A DNA stretch of 64,000 bases from Lumbricus terrestris (taxonomy: Eukaryota; Annelida; Clitellata; Crassiclitellata; Lumbricidae). The stretch lies in contig OX457040.1 in the NCBI GenBank assembly GCA_949752735.1, positions 4,319,583-4,383,582 on the forward strand, given 5' to 3'. Made by a program: the position numbers and the translations under genes. Below are positions 11,374 to 21,602 of the stretch, piece after piece. The notes beneath the pieces are model-generated. The model was not told the DNA's origin. It worked only from the letters and a program-made list of their open reading frames with translations, and searched no databases. Position 1 is the stretch's first letter, and each line of letters opens with the position of its first letter.

Positions 11374-12415
11374 TTAACCCTCATCCGCACAAGCTAAAAT
11401 ACAACTTAATTTGAACAAGGGGGGGTCTGGCCAGACCCCCGGTTTTGATGTGGGTTTTTCATAGGATATAGTAATTTTTATGTGACAATTTTGTAAGATG
11501 ATATCGGAGTAACTCTAAACAACAATGTATCAGTCTCTTTGCGCAATATAAATAAGTTTTATGAATTTGAAATTAAATGTTTAGTTACATTAATTGTCAC
11601 GGTTTGTCATACATGTTCATCGTCGCAATAGATGTCTATCTATAAAATTTGGAAATCAAAATAAAGAAACCATATTCTTAGTAAAATTAGTACTGAATGC
11701 TCTTATTATCAGAGTCAGCATGACTGTTTTCTAGAAAATATCTATAACATATAATGGAATAGAACTAAACCTAAAATGTAAACATGTAAGCTTATCATAC
11801 ATATAGTCCGTTATCTGTTGCTTTCGGGTTTGTTTGTCGAATGATGATGTCTTTCATCTCGGTTGTTATAAAACTGTCAAGACTATCTTGATTATTCTCA
11901 ATGTATCCGTATTATTTTATTCAGCATCTTCTTTTACTGCATTGTGCAACAGAGTACATCCTCTTGGCATTGCTTTTGACTACCAAAAATTATGCGGATC
12001 TTTACTTGTATTTAGTCTCTCGGCTTCAATAGTATAGACAATTTCGTCATCATTATCTTCACTATCAGGTCCAGTCTCATCATCATGTTTATCATCATCT
12101 TTAATTTCAACATTGTCTTCATCATAAGAAACATCTGAGTGTTGTTCTTCGGGCATTGGCATCTCTTCATATTCACATTCTTTATTGTTGCTCTCACTGT
12201 CCAAACTCACATATCATTGTAGTCTCGGCCAGTATTATCTTCAGAACTTCCATATAACTAAATCGATTTGGTCGTTTAAATGTTCTAATTGTAGCTCATT
12301 AATATAGGAACAAAGTCATAAAAGCAATCTGAGAAAATATCACTCCTAAAAAAAGTTATGCAGCAAATATATGGAGGGGGTCTGGCCAGACCCCCCTTGT
12401 GCGGATGAGGGTTAA
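11374..12415 (-). mobile_element. TTAA element 2 (piggyBac-like)
   Basis: TTAA at 11374-11377 and 12412-12415 flank perfect 16 bp inverted termini, CCCTCATCCGCACAAG and its complement. A perfect 20 bp palindrome, GGGGGTCTGGCCAGACCCCC, sits inside each end at 11421-11440 and 12376-12395. The only frame of note is a short acidic ORF on the minus strand, so the element is internally deleted. The perfect termini suggest it is the youngest TTAA element in the window. Confidence 0.9.
11980..12210 (-). pseudogene. Acidic ORF, possible transposase N-terminus
   Basis: This 76-codon frame starts MSLDSESNNKECEYEE and is rich in Asp and Glu. It ends ...TSKDPHNFW followed by a stop. Acidic, disordered N-termini are common in piggyBac-type transposases, and its position inside TTAA-bounded termini fits that. 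The catalytic RNase H-like domain is missing and the downstream frame is closed. The assignment rests on context and composition, not on a domain match. Confidence 0.4.
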
Positions 12416-12754
12416 AATGAGTCATTCCAGTAACAAACGGACATTTTGACATTTCGATAACAAGTGCAAACAAATGTATTAAGAATCATCTGTTGCTGTG
12501 ACACGAAACATCAATTACACGCTACGAAATAATACCGTATGGCCTACGCGGTATTCAGTGTTGAATACGCAACTTCACCTATTATCGCTCACTGATCAAA
12601 ATAAATCAAAATCAATTCAAATATCAATTTTCCAGCGTGACTTGACTCCCAGTTCTCTTCTACAATATGTTAGGTGTACTTACACAAAATATCAACTAAT
12701 TTTCCAGTTTTGCACGATTGTTCTGAGAAATATACTTTAGCGATCGGACTAAAA
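12416..12754. other. No gene recognised
   Basis: A+T-rich sequence between TTAA element 2 and the start of the split LINE. An 80-codon plus-strand frame at 12498-12740 has no recognisable domain. Confidence 0.45.
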
Positions 12755-12818
12755 ATGTCATCCAATAGACGACGCTTGAACCCATCTAAGACTAAATTTA
12801 TTTGGCTGGGCACACGGC
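12755..12818 (+). pseudogene. CR1/L2-like LINE, upstream piece of split copy
   Basis: The frame from the ATG at 12755 reads MSSNRRRLNPSKTKFIWLGT, the reverse-transcriptase stretch that follows the catalytic palm in CR1/L2-type LINEs. It stops at the target duplication CACACGGC (12811-12818). The same frame resumes at 15924 beyond the inserted element, so this is one LINE copy split by insertion. It begins abruptly, as expected of a 5'-truncated LINE. Confidence 0.75.
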
Positions 12819-13189
12819 CATAGGCGCAACCACGTCCTAAAAGTTGGGGGGGGACCAGGGACCAAAAGAAATTTTTTAGTAGAAGTAATAATAGCGAGCG
12901 CCAAGCGCACGAAACTGCTTTTGCCGAAGGCAGGAAGCGCCTAACGATTACGGGGTATGGGGGAGCGTCGTAAGCTTACCCATCGGGGTCTGGGGCGAAG
13001 CAATTTTGAGCATTTGATGCCAAACCGAGTGCATTTAGGTTCTAGTTTACCTGAGGAAGATATGCCCCCAAACTTCGAAAAAATTCGATTTTCAGCACTA
13101 CAATGGTAGCATTTCAGGTAGACATATTAACAGATTGCCTCGTCATTTAGTGCTTATAGTCTTTGTTTAAGACTTCAAAGTGCCCTCCC

Positions 13190-13760
13190 CAATGTCGAAA
13201 TGATATGAATTGATAATTGTTTAGTAAAGTTGAAAGAGGTGTGTAAGAGACATCTATAATTGGAATTCTCTGTTTAAAAAAATTATAGTTAACTTGTTTG
13301 ATGATAATTGTTTAGTAAAGTTAAAAGAGATGTGTAAGAGACATTTCCAATTGGAATTCTTTGTTAAAATACAATAGTTAATTTGTTTGACGATAATTGT
13401 AATAGTTTAGTAAAGTTAAAAGAGGTGTGTAAGAGACATCCAATTGGAATTCTCTGCTAAAAAATAATAGTTAATTGGTTTGATGATAATAGTTTTTGTA
13501 AAATTAAAAGAGGTGTGTAAGAGATATCTCCAATTGGAATTCTCTGTTTAAAAAAATAATAGTTAACTCGTTTGATGATGATAGTTTAGTAAAGTTAAAA
13601 GAGGTGTGTGACAGCCATTTGCAATTGGAATTCTCAGTTTAAAACAATATTAATAGTTAACTTGTTTGATGATAATAGTTTAGTAAAGTTAAAAGAGGTG
13701 TGTAAGAGACATTTCCAATTGGAATTCTCGGCTAAAAATAATAGTTAATTTGTTAAGTTG
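13190..13760 (-). repeat. Satellite array, about 7 units, inverted
   Basis: These are the reverse complement of the 3100-4270 units, recognised by AAGTTAAAAGAGGTGTGTAA at about 13228, 13318, 13405, 13500, 13593 and 13685. The lower unit count than in copy 1 shows array expansion or contraction after the elements separated. Confidence 0.9.
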
Positions 13761-14029
13761 AGTAATTATATTATAGTTAACTTGGGATTTTAAATCGCAC
13801 ATTTTTATTACCAATTGTTAATCCGTTGTATAACAACGATGTTCTATGTCCCATTGTTCGTTTTCAAGAGGAGTAATAAACAAAATACTTACATACTAAC
13901 TTACTTAGGCCTACATGTGCTTTCCATATTATTCCTAATGTCCAACTGGAGGTTGATTCGAGCCTGAAGGAAACCTTTAGGGAATGTAGCGGAAGCCTGA
14001 GTATGACGTTATGGCGTTTTTTTATTATT

Positions 14030-14360
14030 ATTAATCAGAAGTTTAACGACATCTTATAGCTACAAAGGCTGTTGACGTCTTTAAAGGTTTTTAACAGTGC
14101 ATTCCACTTTTTTCTCCTCGCATTTTTTAAGTAGTAAGATTGATATATTATTCTTTATACACGGAAGCAGCATATGCTCAGTTGTTTCAAGCAATTGACA
14201 TTTAGAACACAGGTCTGTTGTGCTTTTGCCTAACACTTCCAGCCAAATGTTATTAAGGACATGCCACATCCTAAGTCGAGTTATTTGAACTTCTCTTTTC
14301 CATATGGAGTCCATAAAATTTATATCAGTTGTGACGTTGGGTGTTGGCAATGTTTTTATA
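14030..14360 (-). pseudogene. Tx1/L1-like LINE 3' end with zf-RVT motif
   Basis: The minus-strand frame 14081-14350 has 89 codons. It carries RMWHVLNNIWLEVLGKS, then a DLCSKCQLLETTEHMLLPC segment, a C-x2-C-x7-H-x4-C pattern like the zf-RVT domain at the end of Tx1/L1-type ORF2 proteins. The reverse transcriptase is absent. The 3' side ends in a (TAA)n-like run near 14030. It is better preserved than its partner at 2525-2840. Confidence 0.6.
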
Positions 14361-14743
14361 ATAAACGGTAATACGTTAAAAGAGGTATCTTTTCCACACA
14401 GTATAATGTTCGCAAACTATTCAACGTGGGACTAAATAACTATTGGTTAGAGCCTGGATTGCCCGGTAATTAGAATCATTAGAAATACGAACTTCATCTG
14501 CTAAAGTTTTCTTTCTCTAGAATTCTACTGACGTGTGTGTGTGTGTACATGCCCTAACGCTTAAACATTGGGGGACAAATGCATGCATTGGGCCGTCCCC
14601 CCCAACGCCTCCATTGGGGGACCGTCCCCCTGTCCCCCCCTAGGTCTCCGCCCGTGGTTTCACGTGCTATCTGTGTGAGACGCCAACACTGTCGAGTTAA
14701 GATGTTGGCCTACAGGCAGGATTAAAACACTCTTGATTCAGCC

Positions 14744-15728
14744 TTAACCCTCAGGCTACCAAGCTTTTTTTGTAACACTGACTACCAAGGGGGGGGTGGT
14801 TACCCCCCCCTGGATTTTGGGTTGGGTTTGAGATATCATAACTTGTAATACACCATTTGATTCAGCATTCATTTCTGCACAAAATGGTATATTTAGGTTT
14901 AGAAAATATGAATGCCCCTCGAAATTATGAATTTTTTACCATGGGTACCCGTCGATTCCACAAAATGTATACTTACGCATAGGAAATATATTAGATTCTG
15001 TGTGTTTTATACATGATTTATATATAAAAGGTAGTTTACATATAATAAAGTCCAATATTCAACTATAAAAACTAGTAATAAGTCTGTTTTATGTTCAATC
15101 AAAACAAAAAAACATGTTTTTGCCGCTGAAAAACGTTTACGCACACATTTCGGCTTGCGTTGTAAAAAAACCCAACATTTTCATACATTTTAATTTATTT
15201 TGAGCACTTCCGGTCATCAAAAAACAAATTATTTAGTATCAGAAAATAGCCCTAAATGCCCTCTACAGAATGGCATAATTTATTTCTATTACAAAAAAAA
15301 AAATTGTGGATAAGTTATAATAGAAACAACATGACAATTTTATGAAAATAAAACACCTTTATATATATTTCAATTTATTTTGAGCACTTCCGGTTGTCAA
15401 AAGACAACTCAGTGAGCAAGGAAATGTAGCCCCACATTCCCTCTATAGAATGGTATAATTTGTGTATCTTAATATTAAGGGGCGGAAAAGTTACAGACGA
15501 TATTCTAGGGAGGGGGGTGGTTTCCACCCCCCTGGTACCTTTGGTATATCGGGTGTAACTTTTGAACGGTAGGGGGCATCATCAAAAGTTTTACCTCAAA
15601 ATGTGTCCCAATGAACCCTCTACAGCTACCAATTTTTTCAAAATTTTATTCCAGACGGAACGCGTTTGATTTGCGAAAAACCTAGGGGGGGTGGCAACCA
15701 CCCCCCCCCTTAGTAGCCCGAGGGTTAA
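14744..15728. mobile_element. TTAA element 3 (piggyBac-like), complete copy
   Basis: TTAA at 14744-14747 and 15725-15728 flank imperfect inverted termini: CCCTCAGGCTACCAAG on the left and, from the other end, CCCTCGGGCTACTAAG. G-run/C-run hairpins lie inside each end (14789-14810 and 15685-15707). Satellite-carrying copy 1 has only TGAA at the matching place (near 2135), which gives an empty site. There is no coding frame. Fragments recur at 39248, about 41800, 45420-46130 and 46945-47833. Confidence 0.88.
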
Positions 15729-15923
15729 TGCTGAGAAGCTACGTTCTTAATATGCCAGTCTATATTGAAATGGCTATTAGCAGTAATCGGTTGCAAAAGT
15801 CCCAAGCCATTCGTCGAAAGTTTGTGAGGAGACCATTCGGCGAAATTTGGGGGGACCGTCCCAAGCCTCCAAAAAGTTGGGGGGGACGCGTCCCGTGGGT
15901 CCCATAGGGTGGTTGCGCCTATG

Positions 15924-16678
15924 CACACGGCAGCAGCTTGCCAAGCTTGATCTATTTTCTCTTGCATCTGAATTTCCTGGCTTTGTCTTTGCAACCACGG
16001 TTCATGACCTCGGTATCCAACTTGACCAAGAACTCACTTTTGCTCCTCAACTTCACCGTCTTGCTCGAGACTGCTATTATCAGCTGCGCCAGCTTCGCAC
16101 TGTCATCCGTTCTCTTACGTCTGCTGCTACTCCTACTTTAGTGCATTCTTTCGTTACATCTCGCATCGACTATTGCTCTTCGCTCTACATTGGCCTCCCA
16201 TCCAGCAGATTGACTTGTCTTGACCGGGTGTTGCGCTCTGCTGCACGCCTAATTTGGAAAATCCCTAAATATGATCATGTCTCAAACTACATGCTTGAGG
16301 TACTTCACTGGCTCCCTATTCGCCAGCGTATCGAGTTCAGAGTAGCTGCATTGGTATGGCGATGTTGTCAGGGCCTTGCCCCAACTTACCTCCGTGAGCT
16401 ATGCAGCTCTACATTGGGTATCCAAGGACGTCGTCAGCTACGCTCTGCTGATAGGGGAGTCCTCTTAGTTCCTTTTGCTCGTACTACTACCATGAAGGAT
16501 CGAGCCTTTTCTGTGGTTGGACCAGTGGTCTGGAATGGCCTTCCTTTTGAGCTACGCCTACACCCTGGGACTCTACCAGGATCCTTCCTTACTAAACTTA
16601 AAACTGTTCTTTTTGTGCGCGCTGGAGTTGGGAGCGCCTCTGAGTAGTTTTTCTTGAAGGAGCGCTATATAAATGTCC
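15924..16678 (+). pseudogene. CR1/L2-like LINE ORF2, C-terminal piece of split copy
   Basis: The frame continues that of 12755-12818 and stays open to the stop at 16645-16647, covering about 240 codons. It shows the thumb/C-terminal signature of CR1/L2 reverse transcriptases: SRIDYCSSLYIGLPSSRL, LHWLPIRQRI, then VVGPVVWNGLPFELR. The short 3' UTR contains GGAGCGCTATATAAATG and runs into a (GAAT)n tail. Endonuclease and reverse-transcriptase core are missing. The copy at 20546 is nearly identical over the shared part, so the family was active fairly recently. Confidence 0.85.
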
Positions 16679-16741
16679 GAATGAATGAATGAATGAATGA
16701 ATGAATGAATGAATGAATGAATGAATGAATGAATGAATGAA
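16679..16741 (+). repeat. (GAAT)n LINE tail
   Basis: About fifteen GAAT repeats follow the LINE 3' UTR directly. Tetranucleotide tails of this kind mark CR1/L2-type LINE 3' ends. Confidence 0.95.
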
Positions 16742-16794
16742 AATGTATTCTGCTATAAGATTAATATGGGCAAGACCGACACAACTGCGTTGCT

Positions 16795-17000
16795 ATAACT
16801 GGTCAATAAAAGACTACAATTAAACACCTCGAATAAGAGATCTCAGCAGCTGTAAAAGCTAGAGTACGGAAGCTCCATTAATTGAAAGCTCGAAATGAAT
16901 AATTCCGGGGCATGAAAAAATGTCTGAAGACGTAAGGTCACCTGTTTTTGCAGTTAAACCGCAAGTTTTCGCTGAAATATATCAAACACAACAAACGTTA
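16795..17000 (+). repeat. Dispersed repeat D, partial copy
   Basis: It contains CAATTAAACACCTCGAATAAG, here shortened to CAATTAAACACCTCGAATAA, and then TTTGCAGTTAAACCGCAAGT. These blocks match repeat D at 95, 19975 and 22665. Confidence 0.5.
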
Positions 17001-17364
17001 CACCACTTTTAGTTAGTTCGCCCACCGTTATTTGACGATTCAAAAACGAAGCGCAACAAAAAGTAAAAAAAACGCGATTTTCTTTTCTTTTCTCAAATAA
17101 TTTGTATCAAATAACCTTGATATTGCCGGAGGATCATTATTATTACTATTTCCGTAGTATTCTCACTCTCAACATACTTTGAACGGTTTCCTACCAATAC
17201 TCTAAACTCAACTCCGTAAAATTATCGGATCATCAAACGGAAAGAGATTTGAACTTAACCTTCTTTCACAATTGCTTATTGTTGACGTTTAAGGTGGCTT
17301 AGCTCCATTTATGGCTTATGCATTGAAAAGGTTAGCCTACTTACTGAAGGTTGCCTTTTTTGCC
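17001..17364. other. No gene recognised
   Basis: A+T-rich, without a coding frame or repeat that I can name. Confidence 0.5.
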
Positions 17365-17830
17365 TAATTGTAATTGTAATTGTAATTGTAATTGAACGCT
17401 TATATAGCGCCGCTCACAGATTCAGTGGCGCTCCCGACCCAAGCTAGTGCTCACCCCTAACAAATAGTATAGTTTTCAGACGTTTACGGAACAGGGGAAG
17501 AGAAAGGCCAAGAAGCTCAGAACGGAGCTTGTGAGGAAGGCGGTTCCAACAAGTAGGACCAAGATATGCGAAGCTTCTGGACTGGGCCGTAGCTCCACGC
17601 ATGCGCGGGACAACTAGAAGGCCATTGGCAGCAGATCGAAGGGCAGAGCGGCCAGGAAGAGTGGAGACCAAGTTACACAGTGCCCGAAGATAAGAGGGGG
17701 CTACCCCGAGAAGAGAGTTGCGCATAAGAGTCAGGATCTTGAACTCAATGCGCTGAGGTACAGGAAGCCAATGAAGAGTGTCCCGAATAAAATCAGATAT
17801 GTGCCTAAAAGAGGATGTTGTCGCAAATGG
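17365..17830 (-). pseudogene. CR1/L2-like LINE C-terminal fragment
   Basis: Read on the minus strand it gives DTLHWLPVPQRIEFKILTL, then GVAPSYLRALC and YLGPTCWNRLPHKLRS, the C-terminal pattern of CR1/L2 reverse transcriptases. The 3' end carries TATATAAGCG-like sequence and an (ATTACA)n-type tail at 17371-17396. The family differs from the one at 15924. It is 5'-truncated. Confidence 0.8.
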
Positions 17831-17895
17831 TCTTTGTTACAAAAAAGTGACGTTAAATTGCATCTACAACCAATCACTACCTTCTGTCAGTCCAA
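17815..17895 (+). repeat. Dispersed repeat F fragment
   Basis: GTCGCAAATGGTCTTTGTTAC and the following TGACGTTAAATTGCA resemble 40600-40690 (first 20 bases compared: GTCGCAAATGGTCTTTGTTA). It is partial. Confidence 0.35.
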
Positions 17896-18069
17896 ACCTT
17901 GTTAAAGATAAATGTTGTCACTAATAATAGTCTTTGTTACCAAAAATATCTATCAAGTAAGAGACCTTAATTGTGATGTCCCTCAATTGATCATACTCAG
18001 ATAGCAAAATGTATCTCGTCACACTTATAGTATCAGTCTGCTCTATTAAGCAGGTGTCAAAAAGAAGCC

Positions 18070-18290
18070 CTGACAAATGGATAAGATCAGATTAGATTGG
18101 ATTAGATCATGAATCGATCGAGCTTCATTACGCTGCGAACAAAACTCGTCTCCTAGTTTTATTGAATTGATCATTAAATTTTATTCTAGACGCCGTTAAT
18201 TTTCACGCGAAAAATAGACGGTTGGATTTGAACACCTTCTTTAAGAAATATTTTGCGGCAATAAATATCACGATTTGATCTGCAATTACA
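18070..18290 (+). repeat. Dispersed repeat H, copy 1
   Basis: A GATTAGATTGGATTA block, a GCTGCGAACAA block and GGATTTGAACACCTTCTTTA recur in the same order at 49425-49610. It carries the shared AACACCTT core. Function unknown. Confidence 0.5.
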
Positions 18291-18307
18291 CTGTTTTGAT
18301 GTTCGCC

Positions 18308-18420
18308 CATGGATGGATGGATCCGATTTGACCAGGGTCTATGACAACAGAGGCCGTTACCCTGGACAGAAATTTGCTCGGCATATTACAGCACTTAAGA
18401 GCTTTCTTCTTTCGAAGTTT
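18308..18420 (+). repeat. Dispersed repeat C, best-preserved copy
   Basis: The core runs from GGATGGATCCGATTTGACCA through TCTATGACAACAGAGGCCGT to GAAATTTGCTCGGCATATTA. Related copies lie at about 28905, 38700 and 40734 on this strand, and at 44935, 48815, 49635 and 59105 on the other. It is about 100 bp with no tRNA-like promoter that I can see. Confidence 0.65.
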
Positions 18421-18469
18421 TTTTATATTTAGCGGTTCGACCTTAATGTAGAAGACCCCTGTCACTCTC

Positions 18470-18700
18470 CTCTGCTGCTATCCATTCACGACTGAAAACC
18501 GAACTCTTCAAACTATCACGCCTTGATTCTAAACATGATCCGCCACCAAAATACCATCATCATCGACAACCGCCTGAAATACCACGCTATCTGCTCGGCT
18601 TGACCTCCCAGGATTTTGACCTGACATCGGAACGAAATGAGCTTCTCTGGCTAATGCGGACTTGGTTCGGTAATTATTATAGCACCGGCCAATGAGCTGT
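18470..18700 (+). pseudogene. Possible LINE C-terminal fragment
   Basis: One frame is open for about 75 codons. It reads SLHSRLKTELFKLSRL early and RTWFGNYYSTGQ just before a stop. The first block resembles the last helix of LINE reverse transcriptases (RLKTxLF). The middle, rich in Pro and His, is not recognised. Confidence 0.3.
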
Positions 18701-18897
18701 CTCCTTTTGTGGGCGCTTAGTAATTCTCGAAGATTTATATATGCATTACATTACATTGCATCAGTTGTATAATTCTGCAACTTTGTCTAACCTAGGCTAA
18801 TCAATGTCCCGATCATCTTCTTCATCTCTCAATGTACGACTTTGGGGAGTTGATGTAAGTCGGTGGAGCCCTTCCTTCGCCGCTGCGTCATTTCCAC

Positions 18898-19190
18898 GGA
18901 TGCCCACGTGACTTAGCCCTGGCGTTTCATCTAATGGCCGTCACCCCACCCCGCACTGTAAGGACCGGGTGGTGGCCAGGTGGGGTACGAAAATTAGCCT
19001 AAACAAAATTATACACAGCATGCATACAAAAAATACATAAAATACATAAATACATCGTAAACTCGAAATTTCTGAAGCGGATGCCCACGTGACTTAGCCC
19101 TGGCGTTTCATCGCATGGCCGTCACCCCACCCAACCCCGCACTGTAAGGACCGGGTGGTGGCCAGGTGGGGTACGAAAATTAAACAAAAT
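18898..19190 (+). repeat. Direct repeat of ~110 bp, two copies about 180 bp apart
   Basis: CGGATGCCCACGTGACTTAG through GGCCAGGTGGGGTACGAAAA occurs at 18897-19008 and 19078-19186. The second copy has a 4 bp insertion. Each unit contains near-complementary GTCACCCCACC and GGTGGGGTAC blocks that could pair. Confidence 0.85.
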
Positions 19191-19974
19191 TCCGGCCGCA
19201 TCTATTCACATCAAACCTTCGAACTAGATCGAAGGCCACCATCAATCCCATCTCCACACATCACACAGTCGAAACTATTCCGGAGTTCTTGTTGTCACCT
19301 GAAAATTCTAAAAATTACAAGAGCTAGTCATTTTTTTATTTAAAAAAATGCCAGTAGGAGTAGAATTTACTTCTTAAACGACACTGCTCTGTACAAATCC
19401 ATTTTAAATCGAAGTGGTTTCCACAATAGATTATTAGATGGCATTGTCTTAATTGCAATATGTCTTTAATAATGGACTATAAGATGGCATTGTCTTAATT
19501 ACGAAGACGTTGTTACTGAAAGATTATTTGAAAGCGATGACCTGTGTAGATTATATAGCAATATTTATAAGCGTTTTAAAGGTGTCTGCAAAAATTGCAT
19601 TGAAAAATCATTAGGTGGATCTTGTTTTTTCGAAATTGAAATTCAGAGTGGCATCCCTGGCTCTAATTAATCATCTCTCGTAATGATAGAAAAACGTGGT
19701 CGTACTGTCTACCGTGAGATGCTCGTTTAACGTTATTTCAAAAGCAGAATTTAATATGAAAAAACTTAAATAAAAAGTCTTATCATGCTATAATAACTAT
19801 ATTTCGTTATTAAATTAAAATTGTGGTGAAATTATTGGCGAATATAGTCGTGGATAGTTTCATATGTTAGTCAAATTGGTAAATATAATATTATAGCAAT
19901 AATTATTATGCAACTGTGCAGTTTTGCTTCGTTATGATAGGTATTGCATTATTGTGATGCACACTTGTTGTAGG
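19191..19974. other. No gene recognised
   Basis: A+T-rich. GATGGCATTGTCTTAATT occurs twice near 19440 and 19485. An AAAGGTGTCTG core variant lies near 19575. Nothing else is seen. Confidence 0.5.
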
Positions 19975-20460
19975 AGCACAACGTGCTCTAATGGAATCTC
20001 AATGCAGGAGTAGTAGCCTACACATGAGTTATTGCCTCTTTTATCTCATTCTTTGGGACTCTTTGAAGAGTGTAGCAGTTGTGCGTCTAAGAAAACACTT
20101 TGATAGGTTACAACACTGTCACTTTGTGCAGCCACCTATTGTCGGTGAACATAACCTACTTGAATCTACTCTTGCGAAACAAGATAAAACGCCTGGATGA
20201 TTTTTTGTGACGTAACAGATGCTATCTGCAATTAGACAGCAAGTTTTCACTGAGAGGTGCCAACTTTATTCCTGAAGTAAAGCGTGAATTAAACACCCTT
20301 GTTAAGCAACACCATGACATTATAATAACCACCTATCTCATTCGCTTGCTAAGTTCCGGAAACCTTCTTATTTGACGATTGTATTGCAATCCACACGTGA
20401 ATGACGCCAAACACATAACTAGCCGCAAGATTTCGTCGTAAAATCACTCATGCAGTGCTC
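19975..20460 (+). repeat. Dispersed repeat D, copy 2
   Basis: It shares GTTGTGCGTCTAAGAAAACA, a GTTACAACACTG block, and GCGTGAATTAAACACCCTTG with the copies at 95 and 22665. Confidence 0.6.
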
Positions 20461-20545
20461 GACACAATACGAACCGTCGCAGTGTCAGCTGCAATGGCAT
20501 AATGAAAGAAAAGGAATAATTTTTGCCGTAGTAAAACGTAGTAAA

Positions 20546-21118
20546 ACTTTAGTGCATTCTTTCGTTACATCTCGCATCGACTATTGCTCTTCGCTCTACA
20601 TTGGCCTCCCATCCAGCAGATTGTCTTGCCTTGACCGGGTGTTGCGCTCTGCTGCACGCCTAATTGGGAAAAAATCCTAAATATGATCATGTCTCAAACT
20701 ACATGCTTTAGGTACTTCACTGGCTCCCTATTCGCCAGCGTATCGAGTTCAGGGTAGCTGCATTGGTATGGCGATGTTGTCAGGGCCTTGCCCCAACTTA
20801 CCTCCGTGAGCTATGCAGCTCTACATTGGGTATCCAAGGACGTCGTCAGCTACGCTCTGCTGATAGGGGAGTCCTCTTAGTTCCTTTTGCTCGTACTACT
20901 ACCATGAAGGATCGAGCCTTTTCTGTGGTTGGACCAGTGGTCTGGAATGGCCTTCCTTTTGAGCTACGCCTACACCCTGGGACTTTACCAGGATCCTTCC
21001 TTACTAAACTTAAAACTGTTCTTTTTGTGCGCGCTGGAGTCGGGAGCGCCTCTGAGTAGTTTTTCTTGAAGGAGCGCTATATAAATGTCCGAATGAATGA
21101 ATGAATGAATGAATAATA
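20546..21118 (+). pseudogene. CR1/L2-like LINE C-terminal copy, frameshifted
   Basis: This is nearly identical to 16140-16678, starting at the codons for LVHSFVTSRIDYCSSLYIG. Extra A residues near 20670 shift the frame, and the second part stays open to a stop at 21057-21059. The tail is (GAAT)n at 21094-21118. The abrupt start is ordinary 5' truncation. Confidence 0.85.
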
Positions 21119-21168
21119 TTATTGTTTCATATGCATCACATCCCGCAACCCTAACGAGAGTTTGCTTA

Positions 21169-21202
21169 CGAACCTTTGCGACTCTGGGGTCGCAAAGGTT
21201 CG
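21169..21202. repeat. Perfect 14 bp hairpin
   Basis: CGAACCTTTGCGAC (21169-21182) and GTCGCAAAGGTTCG (21189-21202) are exact complements around a 6 nt loop. The hairpin lies at the start of the LINE/SINE-like block that follows and may mark its 5' end. Confidence 0.9.
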
Positions 21203-21600
21203 TCAGCCACTCATTTGCGTGAGTAAAGCAGGGAGGAGACCCGACCGACGACTCTAATTTGGGCGTAGACTCGGAACCGACCTGGGTTGGCGAACCAAAG
21301 TCCACCGTGCCCACCTTCTCGTGGGGTGACCTGTTAGTAACCCCTCCATATGGAGAGGTGAACGAACGGGCACGGATGGCAAACGGGGGGAAGGCAATGG
21401 CAAACCACCCCTTATCTTCTGCCAAGATAACAGTGATGATGTATTCATGAAGAGATGGTTGGATGAGGTACAGGAAAAGTCTGGCATGAGCCTGGAGCAG
21501 CTTAGAGAGGCGACAAGAGAGAGGAGACATTGGAGAGGATACATGAAAACTGTCGCCAGAGTTCTAAGAGCTGACGTCACCAGGTGACCAGGTGATGCAT
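21203..21600 (+). mobile_element. LINE/SINE-like block with LINE C-terminal tail
   Basis: A GGCAATGGCAAACCACCCC block near 21395 is of a type often seen in non-LTR elements of invertebrates. It is followed by a frame reading MKRWLDEVQEKSGMSLEQLR and ending near 21585. The W/R-rich tail resembles the last part of LINE ORF2. No reverse-transcriptase core is present, so this is either a truncated LINE or a SINE that borrowed a LINE tail. Confidence 0.55.
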
Positions 21601-21602
21601 CA

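Larger units (their letters stand above)
12819..15923 (-). mobile_element. Satellite-carrying hAT-like element, copy 2
   Basis: The termini are CATAGGCGCAACCAC at 12819 and its complement ending at 15923. The flanks are a perfect 8 bp duplication, CACACGGC (12811-12818 and 15924-15931), inside a LINE reading frame. An 8 bp duplication with CA-starting short termini fits the hAT superfamily. The order of contents is that of copy 1 in reverse, with a shorter satellite array (about seven units). TTAA element 3 lies within it. No transposase is visible. Confidence 0.88.

Noticed and set aside
20985..21580. 181- and 108-codon minus-strand frames
   Set aside because: They run antisense to a LINE 3' end and a LINE/SINE block and show no domain.
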